DNA of 64,000 nt from Flavobacteriales bacterium. Its GTDB lineage: Bacteria > Bacteroidota > Bacteroidia > UBA10329. Every line of letters begins with the position of its first letter. The stretch's first letter is position 1. Both the position numbers and the translations under genes were made by a program. The stretch covers positions 1-64,000 of the forward strand of contig JAIPBJ010000003.1 of the NCBI GenBank assembly GCA_021739625.1, given 5' to 3'. Below are positions 8,697-17,538 of this stretch, piece by piece. The notes beneath the pieces were generated by a model, which was not told the DNA's origin, ran no database searches, and was given only the letters and a program-made list of their open reading frames with translations.

Positions 8697-9722
8697 ATGA
8701 ACAGAACAGGACTATTAGAAAAAGCCCTTCGCGAACGCATCCTTGTGCTGGATGGGGCGATGGGCACCATGATCCAACGCCATACGCTTACCGAGGAGGA
8801 TTTCCGTGGCGAGCGGTTCAAGCATCATAGCCATCCGCTGAAAGGCAACAACGACCTGCTCAGCATCACGCGGCCCGACATCATCAAGGGCATCCACGCT
8901 GCGTATTTCGAGGCCGGGGCCGACATTGCCGAGACCAACACCTTTAGCGGAACGGCTATCGCGCAGGCCGACTACGCCTTGGAGGATGCCGTGTATGACA
9001 TCAACTACCAGAGTGCGAAGATCGCCCGCGAGGTTGCGGACGAGTTCACGGCCCGCGAGCCGCACAAACCGCGCTTCGTGGCGGGCAGCATCGGCCCAAC
9101 GAACCGCACGGCCAGCCTCTCGCCCGATGTGAACGACCCTGGCTTCCGCGCAGTCTCGTTCAACGAGCTGAAGGATGCGTACATCTTTCAGGTGAAGGGG
9201 CTGATGGACGGTGGCGCAGACATCCTGCTGGTCGAAACGGTATTCGATACGCTGAATGCCAAAGCCGCGCTCTTTGGTATTGAAGAGTACTTCGAGCAGA
9301 TCGGCAGGCGCATTCCCATCATGGTCTCGGGCACCATCACCGATGCCAGCGGACGCACTCTGAGCGGACAGACCACCGAGGCATTCCTCATCTCGGTATC
9401 GCACATCCCGCTGCTTTCCATCGGGCTGAACTGCGCGCTCGGAGCCTCGGCCCTGCGTCCTTACTTGCAGGTGTTGGCCAAGAACGCCCCATTTGCTGTC
9501 AGCGCACACCCCAACGCAGGACTTCCCAACGAGTTCGGTGAATACGATGAGACCCCAGAACTCATGGCCCCACAGATTGAGGACTTCTTGAAGGAGAACC
9601 TCATCAATATTATCGGTGGATGCTGTGGCACAACTCCGGAGCACATCAAGGCGATTGCAGCAGTTGCGGCCAGATACAGTCCACGGTCGATAGACCATAG
9701 TCCGCAGATAATTGACGCATAA
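8697..9722 (+). CDS. metH: Methionine synthase N-terminal module (homocysteine S-methyltransferase), split MetH part 1
   Basis: 341 aa; [48 protein letters not shown]. Confidence 0.92.
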   Translation: MNRTGLLEKALRERILVLDGAMGTMIQRHTLTEEDFRGERFKHHSHPLKGNNDLLSITRPDIIKGIHAAYFEAGADIAETNTFSGTAIAQADYALEDAVYDINYQSAKIAREVADEFTAREPHKPRFVAGSIGPTNRTASLSPDVNDPGFRAVSFNELKDAYIFQVKGLMDGGADILLVETVFDTLNAKAALFGIEEYFEQIGRRIPIMVSGTITDASGRTLSGQTTEAFLISVSHIPLLSIGLNCALGASALRPYLQVLAKNAPFAVSAHPNAGLPNEFGEYDETPELMAPQIEDFLKENLINIIGGCCGTTPEHIKAIAAVAARYSPRSIDHSPQIIDA

Positions 9723-9734
9723 TTTCAGTTCATC

Positions 9735-10250
9735 ATGGAAATTCAACGGATAGAAGAGAAAATCTTTGAGGTCAGAGGCCACAAAGTGATGCTCGATTTT
9801 GACCTTGCGGAGCTGTACGGTACGGAGACCAAACGGCTTAAGGAGGCAGTTCGTAGGAACATCAGCAGGTTTCCTCGCGACTTCATGTTCGAACTCACCA
9901 ATGAGGAGGCCGAGAACTTGAGGACGCAATTTGCGACCTCAAGTCAGTGGGGTGGTAGAAGGTATAGCCCATTCGCCTTCACCGAGCAGGGCGTGGCAAT
10001 GCTCTCCTCTGTGTTGAAGAGTGACAAGGCCATCGAAGTGAATATCGCCATCATGCGGGCGTTCGTCTTCATGCGGCAGTACGCGCTCACACACAAGGAC
10101 CTGACCGAGAAGCTCACTGCGCTGGAGCAGAAGTACGACAAGCAGTTCGATGATGTCTATGGTGCGATTGAATTCCTCATGCGGAAGGACAGACAGGAAA
10201 CCGAGCAGAGAGAACGGAAACGCATAGGATACAGGACAGGCGAGGAATGA
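9735..10250 (+). CDS. ORF6N domain-containing DNA-binding protein
   Basis: 171 aa; VMLDFDLAELYGTETKRLKEAVRRNISRFPRDFMFELT...NLRTQFATSSQWGGRRYSPFAFTEQGVAMLSSVLKSDKAIEVNIAIMRAFV is the ORF6N signature. Confidence 0.95.
   Translation: MEIQRIEEKIFEVRGHKVMLDFDLAELYGTETKRLKEAVRRNISRFPRDFMFELTNEEAENLRTQFATSSQWGGRRYSPFAFTEQGVAMLSSVLKSDKAIEVNIAIMRAFVFMRQYALTHKDLTEKLTALEQKYDKQFDDVYGAIEFLMRKDRQETEQRERKRIGYRTGEE
9916..9944. repeat. 29-bp palindrome inside the ORF6N coding sequence
   Basis: ACTTGAGGACGCAATTTGCGACCTCAAGT; 13 of 14 arm pairs complementary; encodes LRTQFATSS. Confidence 0.85.
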
Positions 10251-10597
10251 AAGGCTTTCAACAAGTAGGTCGGAAACGCATGTCATCACAAACTGTGACA
10301 ACATTCCCGCTTTATGCGGTCGCAAACTGCGAACGCATCAGGCCATGCTTTTTGAACATGGCAAATTTGAGGTTGCATACTGAAACCTCAAACGGAGGGA
10401 TGCTTTCAAAGTGCAATCTCAGCACCTTAGAGAAAGGTTTGAGGTCGCAGATTGCGTCCTCAAGTGGTGATACGAAAGTGCTTGGTGTCATTGGAGAAAA
10501 TGTAAATGACCCAAATATGCGGTCACAGTCTGTGACTGCATCAGGCCACTATTCTCTAAGGACGCAGATTGCATCCTTAGAGGATTTAACGATATAG
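10247..10597 (+). CDS. Uncertain ORF overlapping the ORF6N stop (ATGA), with repeated LRSQIASS-like peptides
   Basis: 116 aa; MSSQTVTT, LRLHTETS, LRSQIASS, MRSQSVTA and LRTQIAS occur in one frame; starts within the ORF6N stop codon and ends 1 bp before the next ATG. Confidence 0.4.
   Translation: MKGFQQVGRKRMSSQTVTTFPLYAVANCERIRPCFLNMANLRLHTETSNGGMLSKCNLSTLEKGLRSQIASSSGDTKVLGVIGENVNDPNMRSQSVTASGHYSLRTQIASLEDLTI
10280..10582. repeat. Array of diverged palindromes related to the ORF6N internal palindrome
   Basis: Clear copies at 10280-10304, 10314-10338, 10366-10392, 10439-10463, 10517-10541, 10554-10582; weaker ones at 10342-10362 and about 10401-10435. Confidence 0.85.
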
Positions 10598-10598
10598 T

Positions 10599-11420
10599 TT
10601 GATTATGAGAACATCAAATTCCATTTGTTTACTCTGTCAAGAAAACCCTGCGGATAAAGAAAACTCGCATATCGTTCCAAAGTTTATGACCAAATCCATA
10701 CTTGGAAAATCCAGCGATAAACGGGGATACAGAGTTCTTTCAGATAGGCTACATGAGAGACCCGAATTCACACAAGATAGCGACAAGGAAAGCCATATTC
10801 TCTGCATATCCTGCGAATTATACTTCTCAGTAATAGAAACATACATCTCAACTCGGTTGCACAATAGAATTTGGGATATTCGACATCAAGAAAATTTCAT
10901 CTCTAACCAATCATTGGAAGGTACAGTCTATAAAGTATGCGCAGAAATCGACCCGCTTGTATTCAACCTTTTTTTATTCTCTATAGTTTGGCGTTGTAGC
11001 ATCACCTCATCATTCACCTTTTCAGATTTCAAAATAGGTGAAAGGGAGTCTGAATTAATACGGGTTGCTCTTCATTCGGTCAAAAGAACAAAGCAAAATG
11101 AACTAATTGAAAGGTTGGCATATCCGATAAACCCAATGCCAAAATTTCATTTCATATTGGCTACAGCAGAATACTTCCCAGATAGCTCAATGAACTTGGT
11201 CTGCTGGGATGAAGCAGATAATGATTGGTCATTCGTATTGTACCTGAACGAATACATACTTTGGGTTTCGTTTGACAACCATCCTCGGTTAAATGTATTT
11301 GAGTACCTGAACACTAATCATCAAAGCAATGTGAAGTTGGTGTTCTTATCAGTAGGACGATGGAACGAAGTTCGAGAAGCATTGCTTCATACTATATTCA
11401 AAAAGCATCCCATTCAGTAG
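10599..11420 (+). CDS. Hypothetical protein with two Cys-x2-Cys pairs (HNH-like N-terminus)
   Basis: 273 aa; CLLCQENPADKENSHIVPKFM ... CISC pattern resembles HNH/zinc-ribbon proteins; visibly AT-richer than flanking genes. Confidence 0.5.
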   Translation: MIMRTSNSICLLCQENPADKENSHIVPKFMTKSILGKSSDKRGYRVLSDRLHERPEFTQDSDKESHILCISCELYFSVIETYISTRLHNRIWDIRHQENFISNQSLEGTVYKVCAEIDPLVFNLFLFSIVWRCSITSSFTFSDFKIGERESELIRVALHSVKRTKQNELIERLAYPINPMPKFHFILATAEYFPDSSMNLVCWDEADNDWSFVLYLNEYILWVSFDNHPRLNVFEYLNTNHQSNVKLVFLSVGRWNEVREALLHTIFKKHPIQ

Positions 11421-11487
11421 CTATGCTTTTTCATCAACGAAAAATTCGGCAACTCAGAAGGCTTTGTCATTCACTTTGTGAAATCTA

Positions 11488-14169
11488 ATGTCTGAAATCT
11501 CAATTCCCCCATTGCAGCTGAGCGGCCTCGAACCCCTCCAGATCTACGCTGGCTCCAACTTCATCAACGTTGGTGAAAGAACGAACGTGACCGGGTCGCG
11601 CATGTTCCTTCGTTTGATAAAGGAAGGCAAGTTTGAAGATGCGTTGGTCGTAGCCCGAGACCAAGTGGAAGGCGGTGCACAGATACTGGACGTGAACATG
11701 GACGAGGGCATGATCGATGGCAAGGAGGCCATGGTCAAGTTCCTGCACCTCATTGCTTCGGAACCAGATATTTCACGCATTCCCATCATGATCGACAGCT
11801 CCAAATGGGAGATCATTGAGGCTGGCCTGCAATGCGTGCAGGGCAAAAGCGTGGTCAACTCCATCAGCCTGAAAGAGGGCGAGGAGCAGTTCGTCCATCA
11901 TGCCAAGCTGGTGAAACGCTACGGGGCGGCCGTCATTGTCATGGCGTTCGATGAGCAGGGTCAGGCCGATAGCTATGAGCGCAGGATAGAGATCTGCAAG
12001 CGCTGCTATGACATTTTGGTGAACGTGGTGGGCTTCGCGCGTCAGGACATCATTTTTGACCCGAACATCTTCCCCGTGGCCACGGGCATGGAGGAACATG
12101 CTAACAACGCCTTGGACTTCTTTCGTGCCACCAAGTGGATAAAGGACAATCTTCCGGGCGCGAAGGTGAGCGGTGGCGTGAGCAACGTGTCGTTCTCGTT
12201 CCGTGGCAACGACCCCGTGCGCGAGGCCATGCACTCGGCCTTCCTCTACCATGGCATCAAGGCAGGCATGGACATGGGCATCGTGAACCCGGCCATGCTC
12301 GAAGTGTATGACCAGATCCCGAAAGAACTGCTTGAGCGTGTGGAGGACGTGCTGCTCAACCGCAGAGCCGATGCCACAGAGCGTCTGCTCGATTTCGCGG
12401 AGGGCTACAAGGGCGTGAAGAAGGACGCCAAGGAAGACCTTGAATGGCGGTCGCTGCCCGTGCGCGAGCGGTTGAGCCACGCCTTGGTGAAAGGCATCGT
12501 TGACCACATCGAGCAGGACGTGGAGGAATGCCGCCTGTCGATGGAGAAGCCGCTGCACGTGATCGAAGGCCCCCTGATGGACGGCATGAACATCGTGGGC
12601 GACCTCTTCGGGGCGGGAAAAATGTTCCTGCCACAGGTGGTCAAGAGCGCAAGGGTGATGAAGAAGGCGGTGGCCTACCTCCTGCCCTTCATGGATAGCG
12701 AGGCGGACGGCTCAGCATCGAAGTCGGGCAAAGTGCTGATGGCTACTGTGAAAGGCGATGTGCATGATATTGGAAAGAATATCGTTGGGGTCGTTCTGGC
12801 CTGCAATAATTATGAAGTGATCGACCTTGGTGTGATGGTCCCTGCCGAGAAGATCCTTCAGGCCGCCAAGGAGAACAAGGTCGATGTGATAGGTCTCTCC
12901 GGGCTGATCACACCCTCGCTGGACGAGATGGTGCATTTGGCGAAAGAAATGCAGCGCAGCAGCTTCACCATTCCGTTGCTCATTGGCGGTGCCACCACTT
13001 CAAGGGTGCATACAGCGGTGAAGATCGATGCGCATTACACCAACGATCAGGCCGTGCATGTGCTCGATGCCTCGCGGGCAGTGACGGTGGTCGAAAGGCT
13101 GCTGAGTGCCGACAAGAAGGCCTACGTGGACGGCATCAAGGCCGAATATGCCCAGATGCGCGAGATGCATGCCCGCAAGCAGCAGGACAAGAACCTCATC
13201 CCCATCAGCGAGGCACGGGCCAACCGTTTCCCCATCGCTTGGAAGGCGGAGGATATCCAAAAGCCGAAAAAGCTCGGCATCACGGAACTGAAGAATTTCC
13301 CGTTGGGGGAACTGGTGCCGTACATCGACTGGACGCCATTCTTCCAGACCTGGGAACTGGCGGGCCGCTATCCGCGCATCTTGGAAGATGAAGTGGTGGG
13401 CACGGAGGCAAAGAAGCTCTTTGCAGATGCACAGGCAATGCTCAACAGGATTGTTTCGGAGAAATGGCTCACTGCCAACGGAGTGGTCGGTCTATGGCCC
13501 GCCAACACGGTGGGTGACGACATGGAGGTCTATGACCCGTCCGACCCGTCAAAGAACATCGGCAAGTTCCATTCCCTGCGCCAACAGGGCAAGAAGGGAA
13601 CAGACGTGCCGAACATCGCATTGGCCGATTTCCTCGCCCCGAAAGATTCAGGGTTGCAGGATTACCTGGGCGGTTTCGTGGTGACCACGGGCATCGGCAT
13701 CGAGCAGAAACTGGCCGAGTTCGCAGCCGACCATGACGACTACAGCAGCATCATGCTCAAGGCACTGGCCGACCGCTTGGCCGAGGCATTCGCGGAGAAG
13801 CTGCACGAAATCGTCCGCAAGGACCTCTGGGGCTACGCTTCCGATGAATCATTGGACAACGAGAGTCTCATCAAGGAAAAGTACCGGGGCATCCGTCCTG
13901 CGCCCGGTTATCCTGCCTGCCCCGACCACACCGAGAAGCCCGAACTGTTCCGACTGCTCAATGCCACGGAAAACACAGGTACCATCCTCACTGAATCGAT
14001 GGCGATGATGCCCGCAGCGGCCGTCAGCGGGTGGTATTTCGGACATCCGGAATCGAAATACTTCGGCCTCGGCAAGATCTCAAAGGACCAAGTTGTGGAT
14101 TACGCCCAGCGGAAAGGCATGACGCTGGAGGAGGCGGAAAGGTGGTTGAGTCCTGCGTTGGGGTATTGA
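11488..14169 (+). CDS. metH: Methionine synthase C-terminal module (pterin-binding, B12-binding, AdoMet activation), split MetH part 2
   Basis: 893 aa; [67 protein letters not shown]. Confidence 0.95.
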   Translation: MSEISIPPLQLSGLEPLQIYAGSNFINVGERTNVTGSRMFLRLIKEGKFEDALVVARDQVEGGAQILDVNMDEGMIDGKEAMVKFLHLIASEPDISRIPIMIDSSKWEIIEAGLQCVQGKSVVNSISLKEGEEQFVHHAKLVKRYGAAVIVMAFDEQGQADSYERRIEICKRCYDILVNVVGFARQDIIFDPNIFPVATGMEEHANNALDFFRATKWIKDNLPGAKVSGGVSNVSFSFRGNDPVREAMHSAFLYHGIKAGMDMGIVNPAMLEVYDQIPKELLERVEDVLLNRRADATERLLDFAEGYKGVKKDAKEDLEWRSLPVRERLSHALVKGIVDHIEQDVEECRLSMEKPLHVIEGPLMDGMNIVGDLFGAGKMFLPQVVKSARVMKKAVAYLLPFMDSEADGSASKSGKVLMATVKGDVHDIGKNIVGVVLACNNYEVIDLGVMVPAEKILQAAKENKVDVIGLSGLITPSLDEMVHLAKEMQRSSFTIPLLIGGATTSRVHTAVKIDAHYTNDQAVHVLDASRAVTVVERLLSADKKAYVDGIKAEYAQMREMHARKQQDKNLIPISEARANRFPIAWKAEDIQKPKKLGITELKNFPLGELVPYIDWTPFFQTWELAGRYPRILEDEVVGTEAKKLFADAQAMLNRIVSEKWLTANGVVGLWPANTVGDDMEVYDPSDPSKNIGKFHSLRQQGKKGTDVPNIALADFLAPKDSGLQDYLGGFVVTTGIGIEQKLAEFAADHDDYSSIMLKALADRLAEAFAEKLHEIVRKDLWGYASDESLDNESLIKEKYRGIRPAPGYPACPDHTEKPELFRLLNATENTGTILTESMAMMPAAAVSGWYFGHPESKYFGLGKISKDQVVDYAQRKGMTLEEAERWLSPALGY

Positions 14170-14240
14170 AATCAATCATCAGATACTGTCCCCACCGAGG
14201 CATCGACACGATTGAACACTCCCCCTCACTAGTCCCGGAA

Positions 14241-14520
14241 GCATCAGTGCACCACACCGAAAACCCGGAACACGTCCCTGACGCATCAGCGTACCACCCC
14301 GAAAACCCGGAACACGGCTCTGACGCATCAGTGTACCACCCCGAAAACCCGGAACACGGCTCTGACGCATCAGCGTACCACCCCGAAAACCCGGAACACG
14401 TCCCTGACGCATCAGCGTACCACCCCGAAAACCCGGAACACGTCCCTGACGCATCAGCGTACCACCCCGAAAACCCGGAACACGGCTCTGACGCATCAGC
14501 GTACCATCCCGAAAACATGG
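14241..14520. repeat. 42-bp tandem repeat (six full units plus one partial)
   Basis: Units start at 14241, 14283, 14325, 14367, 14409, 14451, 14493; consensus gcatcagcgtaccaccccgaaaacccggaacacg[tcc/gct]ctgac. Confidence 0.95.
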
Positions 14521-14551
14521 GGTAAAACTGGGGGCTGTTCCCGGTGTGATA

Positions 14552-14578
14552 TCGATGTCTGTGATCCACAGACATCGA
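14552..14578. terminator. Perfect inverted repeat between convergent genes, possible bidirectional terminator
   Basis: TCGATGTCTGTG-ATC-CACAGACATCGA, 12-bp arms, 3-nt loop; no clear U-tract. Confidence 0.45.
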
Positions 14579-14581
14579 GCG

Positions 14582-15259
14582 TCAAAGATGTTTCATCGCC
14601 TCCCGTCTCGATAGCGGACTCAGTTCCGTTGTACTGACGAACTGTCTTACCGCCTCCGCATCGGTCCTGGCATATTCGCGCAGCGCCCACCCTATGGCCT
14701 TGTTGATGAAGAACTCCTTGCTGCCGAGGTTGAGGCGTATGTGACGGAACAGCAGTTCGGTGTCCGTCTTCTGCTTGTAGCCGAGTTGGAAGATGATGCT
14801 TGCCCTGCGCAGCCACAGGTTTTCGTGAATGGCCCATTGGCCTGTTATCTCGGCCTTGTGCCCTGGGAATTTGAGGAAATACGGTCCAACGATCCACGAT
14901 GATAGGCCGTCCACGGTGTCCCACCAGCTTTTGGTGACTATGAGTTCTTCCACAAGTGCCAGATCGCCTTCCCGTATGGAGCGCACCTGTCTGCGCATGA
15001 TGTCCAATGCGCAGTGCTGGAACTCGCGTTGAGGTGCGGCCCACAAGGCCAGCAAAACTTCAGGGTCGAAGGGTGTGGGCATTCCGTTCTCCTTCATAAA
15101 ATCGGCAAGCAATTGTCTGCGCTGGGTGGCCTTGATGCCATAGAACGGGAACAGCCCCTTCATGTAGGCCTGCATGGCGGCAGCGTCCGTAGGGCAGGCA
15201 CGCTGCTCGAGGACGGCCGTGAGCGGGATAAGGTAAACGGGCCTTGCTTTGGATCCCAT
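14582..15259 (-). CDS. DNA alkylation repair protein (AlkD-like HEAT repeat)
   Basis: MKGLFPFYGIKATQRRQLLADFMKENG...SWWDTVDGLSSWIVGPYF...WLRRASIIFQLGYK...LGSKEFFINKAIGWALREYAR; start set at MGSKARP. Confidence 0.85.
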   Translation of the reverse strand: MGSKARPVYLIPLTAVLEQRACPTDAAAMQAYMKGLFPFYGIKATQRRQLLADFMKENGMPTPFDPEVLLALWAAPQREFQHCALDIMRRQVRSIREGDLALVEELIVTKSWWDTVDGLSSWIVGPYFLKFPGHKAEITGQWAIHENLWLRRASIIFQLGYKQKTDTELLFRHIRLNLGSKEFFINKAIGWALREYARTDAEAVRQFVSTTELSPLSRREAMKHL

Positions 15260-15267
15260 GGTGCCGC

Positions 15268-16914
15268 TCACATCCTGATTCCGATCACCAATACATCGTC
15301 CACCTGCTCCTCGTCCCCGCGCCACTGCAACAAACGGTCGACAAGATTCTGTTTCTGTCTGCGCATGGGCATACCTCCCACTTCGGCCAAAAGATCCTTG
15401 AAGCGGTTCTTCATCAATTTCTTCCCATGCGGGCCTCCGAACTGCGAATAGTAGCCATCGGAGGTCAGGTAGATCACATCTCCTTCCTTGCAGACCAGAC
15501 ATTGCTGCTCGAACTGCTTATGCCCCGAATGTCCGCTGGAGGAACCTATCGCAATCCTGGCACCCTCTTTCACATCTATGGCACCATCGCTGAAAACATA
15601 GAGCGGACGCAGGGCCCCGGCAAAGCAGACCTCACGCGTGCTCCGGTCGATGCGGCACAGGACAATGTCCATCCCGTCCTGCATGCGCTGGCCATTCTCC
15701 TGACGCAGGGCACTCACAATTCCCTTGTCAAGTTCGCGGAGAATGTCTGCGGGTTCCGTGTGGCCGTCATGCAGCACCCTGTCCAACAACTGGTGGCCGA
15801 TGGCCGACATCAGTGCCCCTGGCACGCCATGACCCGTGCAGTCCACTGCTGCAACGTAAGAAGTCTCTCCATGTTGATGATACCAGTAGAAATCGCCACT
15901 GACAATGTCCTTTGGAATCCAAAGGACGAAAGAGTCGGAGAACACCCGTTGGAATGCTGTGAGATCGGAGAGCAGTGCCTGCTGGATCATTTTGGCATAG
16001 CGGAGGCTGTCTGTCATCTCCAGATTCCTTCTCGCCAGAAGTTGGGAGGAATGAGAAAGCTCTGCTGTGCGATCGTTCACCCTACGTTCCAGTTCCTCCG
16101 TAAGTTCTCGCAAAGCCTTTTCAGCGAGAAACTGGGTGGTAACGTCCTGCATGGTTCCGAAAACCTTCAACGATTGTGCATTGCCGTCCTCCCTATTGGA
16201 ACTATAGACCCCTTGTATCATTTTGATATGCCTGTCAGATGTCACGATGCGGCATCTGATGGTGGCCGTTGGGACGCGGCCTTCAATGACAGCTTCCAGT
16301 TGCCCGATGACCTCTTGGAGATCGTCAGGATGAACGCTCTCAAAGAACACCTCTCGGGACGGAGAGGCTGTTTCCGGGTTCATGCCCAACACATGATAGA
16401 GATTCTTCGACCACGTCACAATCCCAGACCCGAGGTCCCACTCCCAGTTGCCCATGCCGGCCAACGCCTCGGCCTTTTCGAGGTTGTGGCGGCTCTTGAC
16501 CAGTTCCTGAAGCGTCAATTTCCGTTCCTGTTCAAGCCGTTTCCGGTTCAGCGCGCCTTGGATCGCCTCTGGCAGCCGGCTCAGGCGGTCTTTGAGGATA
16601 TAGTCATCGATACCCGCCTTGAGACAGTCCACTGCCACCTCATCGGGCAATGACCCGGTCACAAGGATGAAGGGCAGATCCTGTCCCTTGAGCCGCATGT
16701 CGGCATAGGCCGCCAGACCGGTGTAGCCCGGCAGCCCATAGTCTGAAAGCACTATGTCGGGAGCGAAATCAGTCAGGCCACCGAGGTAGGAACTGCGGTC
16801 TTCGGTGTGCAGATGTTCGAAGACCATCTTCGAATTGCGCAGGTTGCTGATAATGAGCTCTGCATCGGTCGGAGTGTCCTCCAAAATGAGAATGCGATAG
16901 GTCTTCTTGTCCAT
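15268..16914 (-). CDS. Response regulator receiver + PAS + PP2C/SpoIIE-type serine phosphatase
   Basis: 548 aa; REC domain (ILILEDTPTDAELI...DIVLSDYGLPG), PAS (MGNWEWDLGSG), SpoIIE (DSFVLWIPKDIVSGDFYWYH...VDCTGHGVPGALMSAIGHQLLD). Confidence 0.9.
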   Translation of the reverse strand: MDKKTYRILILEDTPTDAELIISNLRNSKMVFEHLHTEDRSSYLGGLTDFAPDIVLSDYGLPGYTGLAAYADMRLKGQDLPFILVTGSLPDEVAVDCLKAGIDDYILKDRLSRLPEAIQGALNRKRLEQERKLTLQELVKSRHNLEKAEALAGMGNWEWDLGSGIVTWSKNLYHVLGMNPETASPSREVFFESVHPDDLQEVIGQLEAVIEGRVPTATIRCRIVTSDRHIKMIQGVYSSNREDGNAQSLKVFGTMQDVTTQFLAEKALRELTEELERRVNDRTAELSHSSQLLARRNLEMTDSLRYAKMIQQALLSDLTAFQRVFSDSFVLWIPKDIVSGDFYWYHQHGETSYVAAVDCTGHGVPGALMSAIGHQLLDRVLHDGHTEPADILRELDKGIVSALRQENGQRMQDGMDIVLCRIDRSTREVCFAGALRPLYVFSDGAIDVKEGARIAIGSSSGHSGHKQFEQQCLVCKEGDVIYLTSDGYYSQFGGPHGKKLMKNRFKDLLAEVGGMPMRRQKQNLVDRLLQWRGDEEQVDDVLVIGIRM

Positions 16915-17025
16915 GACTACTGATATGAGGGGTGTCTATCTGAATCATTTTCCTGTGCGGTCCCTTACTGTGAGGGCCTATGGCTAGGGCTGCCATTCCC
17001 ATCAAGGAAAGACGGCCCGACCAAG

Positions 17026-17466
17026 TCAATTGGGTGGCTGGTTCAACAGTGCCCAATAGAGTCCGATCTCGCTCACTGCAGCAGCGAAATTTTCGAACCC
17101 GACCGGCTTGACGATGTAGCTGTTGACACCCAGCCTGTAGGCGTTCTCCACATCTGGCTCTTCCTTGGACGAGGTGAGTACGACCACTGGTATCTTCTGT
17201 GTGAGGGGATTCGATTTCAACTCCCGCAGCACTTCCATGCCACTCACCTTGGGCATCTTGAGGTCGAGCAGTATCAGTCGTGGACGGTGTTGGAAATCGC
17301 GTCCTTCATACGCTCCACGGCAGAATATGAAGTCGAGGGCCTCGGCCCCGTCCTCCACATGGTGGATGTGGTTGGTGATGTTCTTGGCGAACAGTGCTGC
17401 CATGGTGAGCTCCGCATCATAGGGACTGTCTTCCACGAGAAGTATGTCAACGATCTTGGTCTTCAT
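17026..17466 (-). CDS. Single-domain response regulator (Rcp1-like)
   Basis: DILLVEDSPYDAELTMAAL...LILLDLKMPKVSGMEVLRELK...VVVLTSSKEEPDVENAYRLGVNSYIVKPV; start set at MKTKIVD. Confidence 0.9.
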   Translation of the reverse strand: MKTKIVDILLVEDSPYDAELTMAALFAKNITNHIHHVEDGAEALDFIFCRGAYEGRDFQHRPRLILLDLKMPKVSGMEVLRELKSNPLTQKIPVVVLTSSKEEPDVENAYRLGVNSYIVKPVGFENFAAAVSEIGLYWALLNQPPN

Positions 17467-17538
17467 GTCGATTGGGGTTTTCAGTTCAAGGGTCAAGGTT
17501 TCGGGATTAAGGTTCATGTTCGTTTTCCAATAGCAGGG

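Noticed and set aside
10280-10582. CRISPR or tracr-like RNA array
   Set aside because: Palindromes differ from one another and spacing is irregular (centres 26-78 bp apart); no cas genes.
14241-14520. CRISPR array
   Set aside because: Units are contiguous tandem repeats with no unique spacers and no cas genes nearby.
14024-14575. Repeat-encoded ORFs (SGWYADASGTCSGF and DASAYHPENPEHVP)
   Set aside because: The 42-bp period has no stops on either strand, so open frames are automatic; no start/RBS or homologue evidence for coding.
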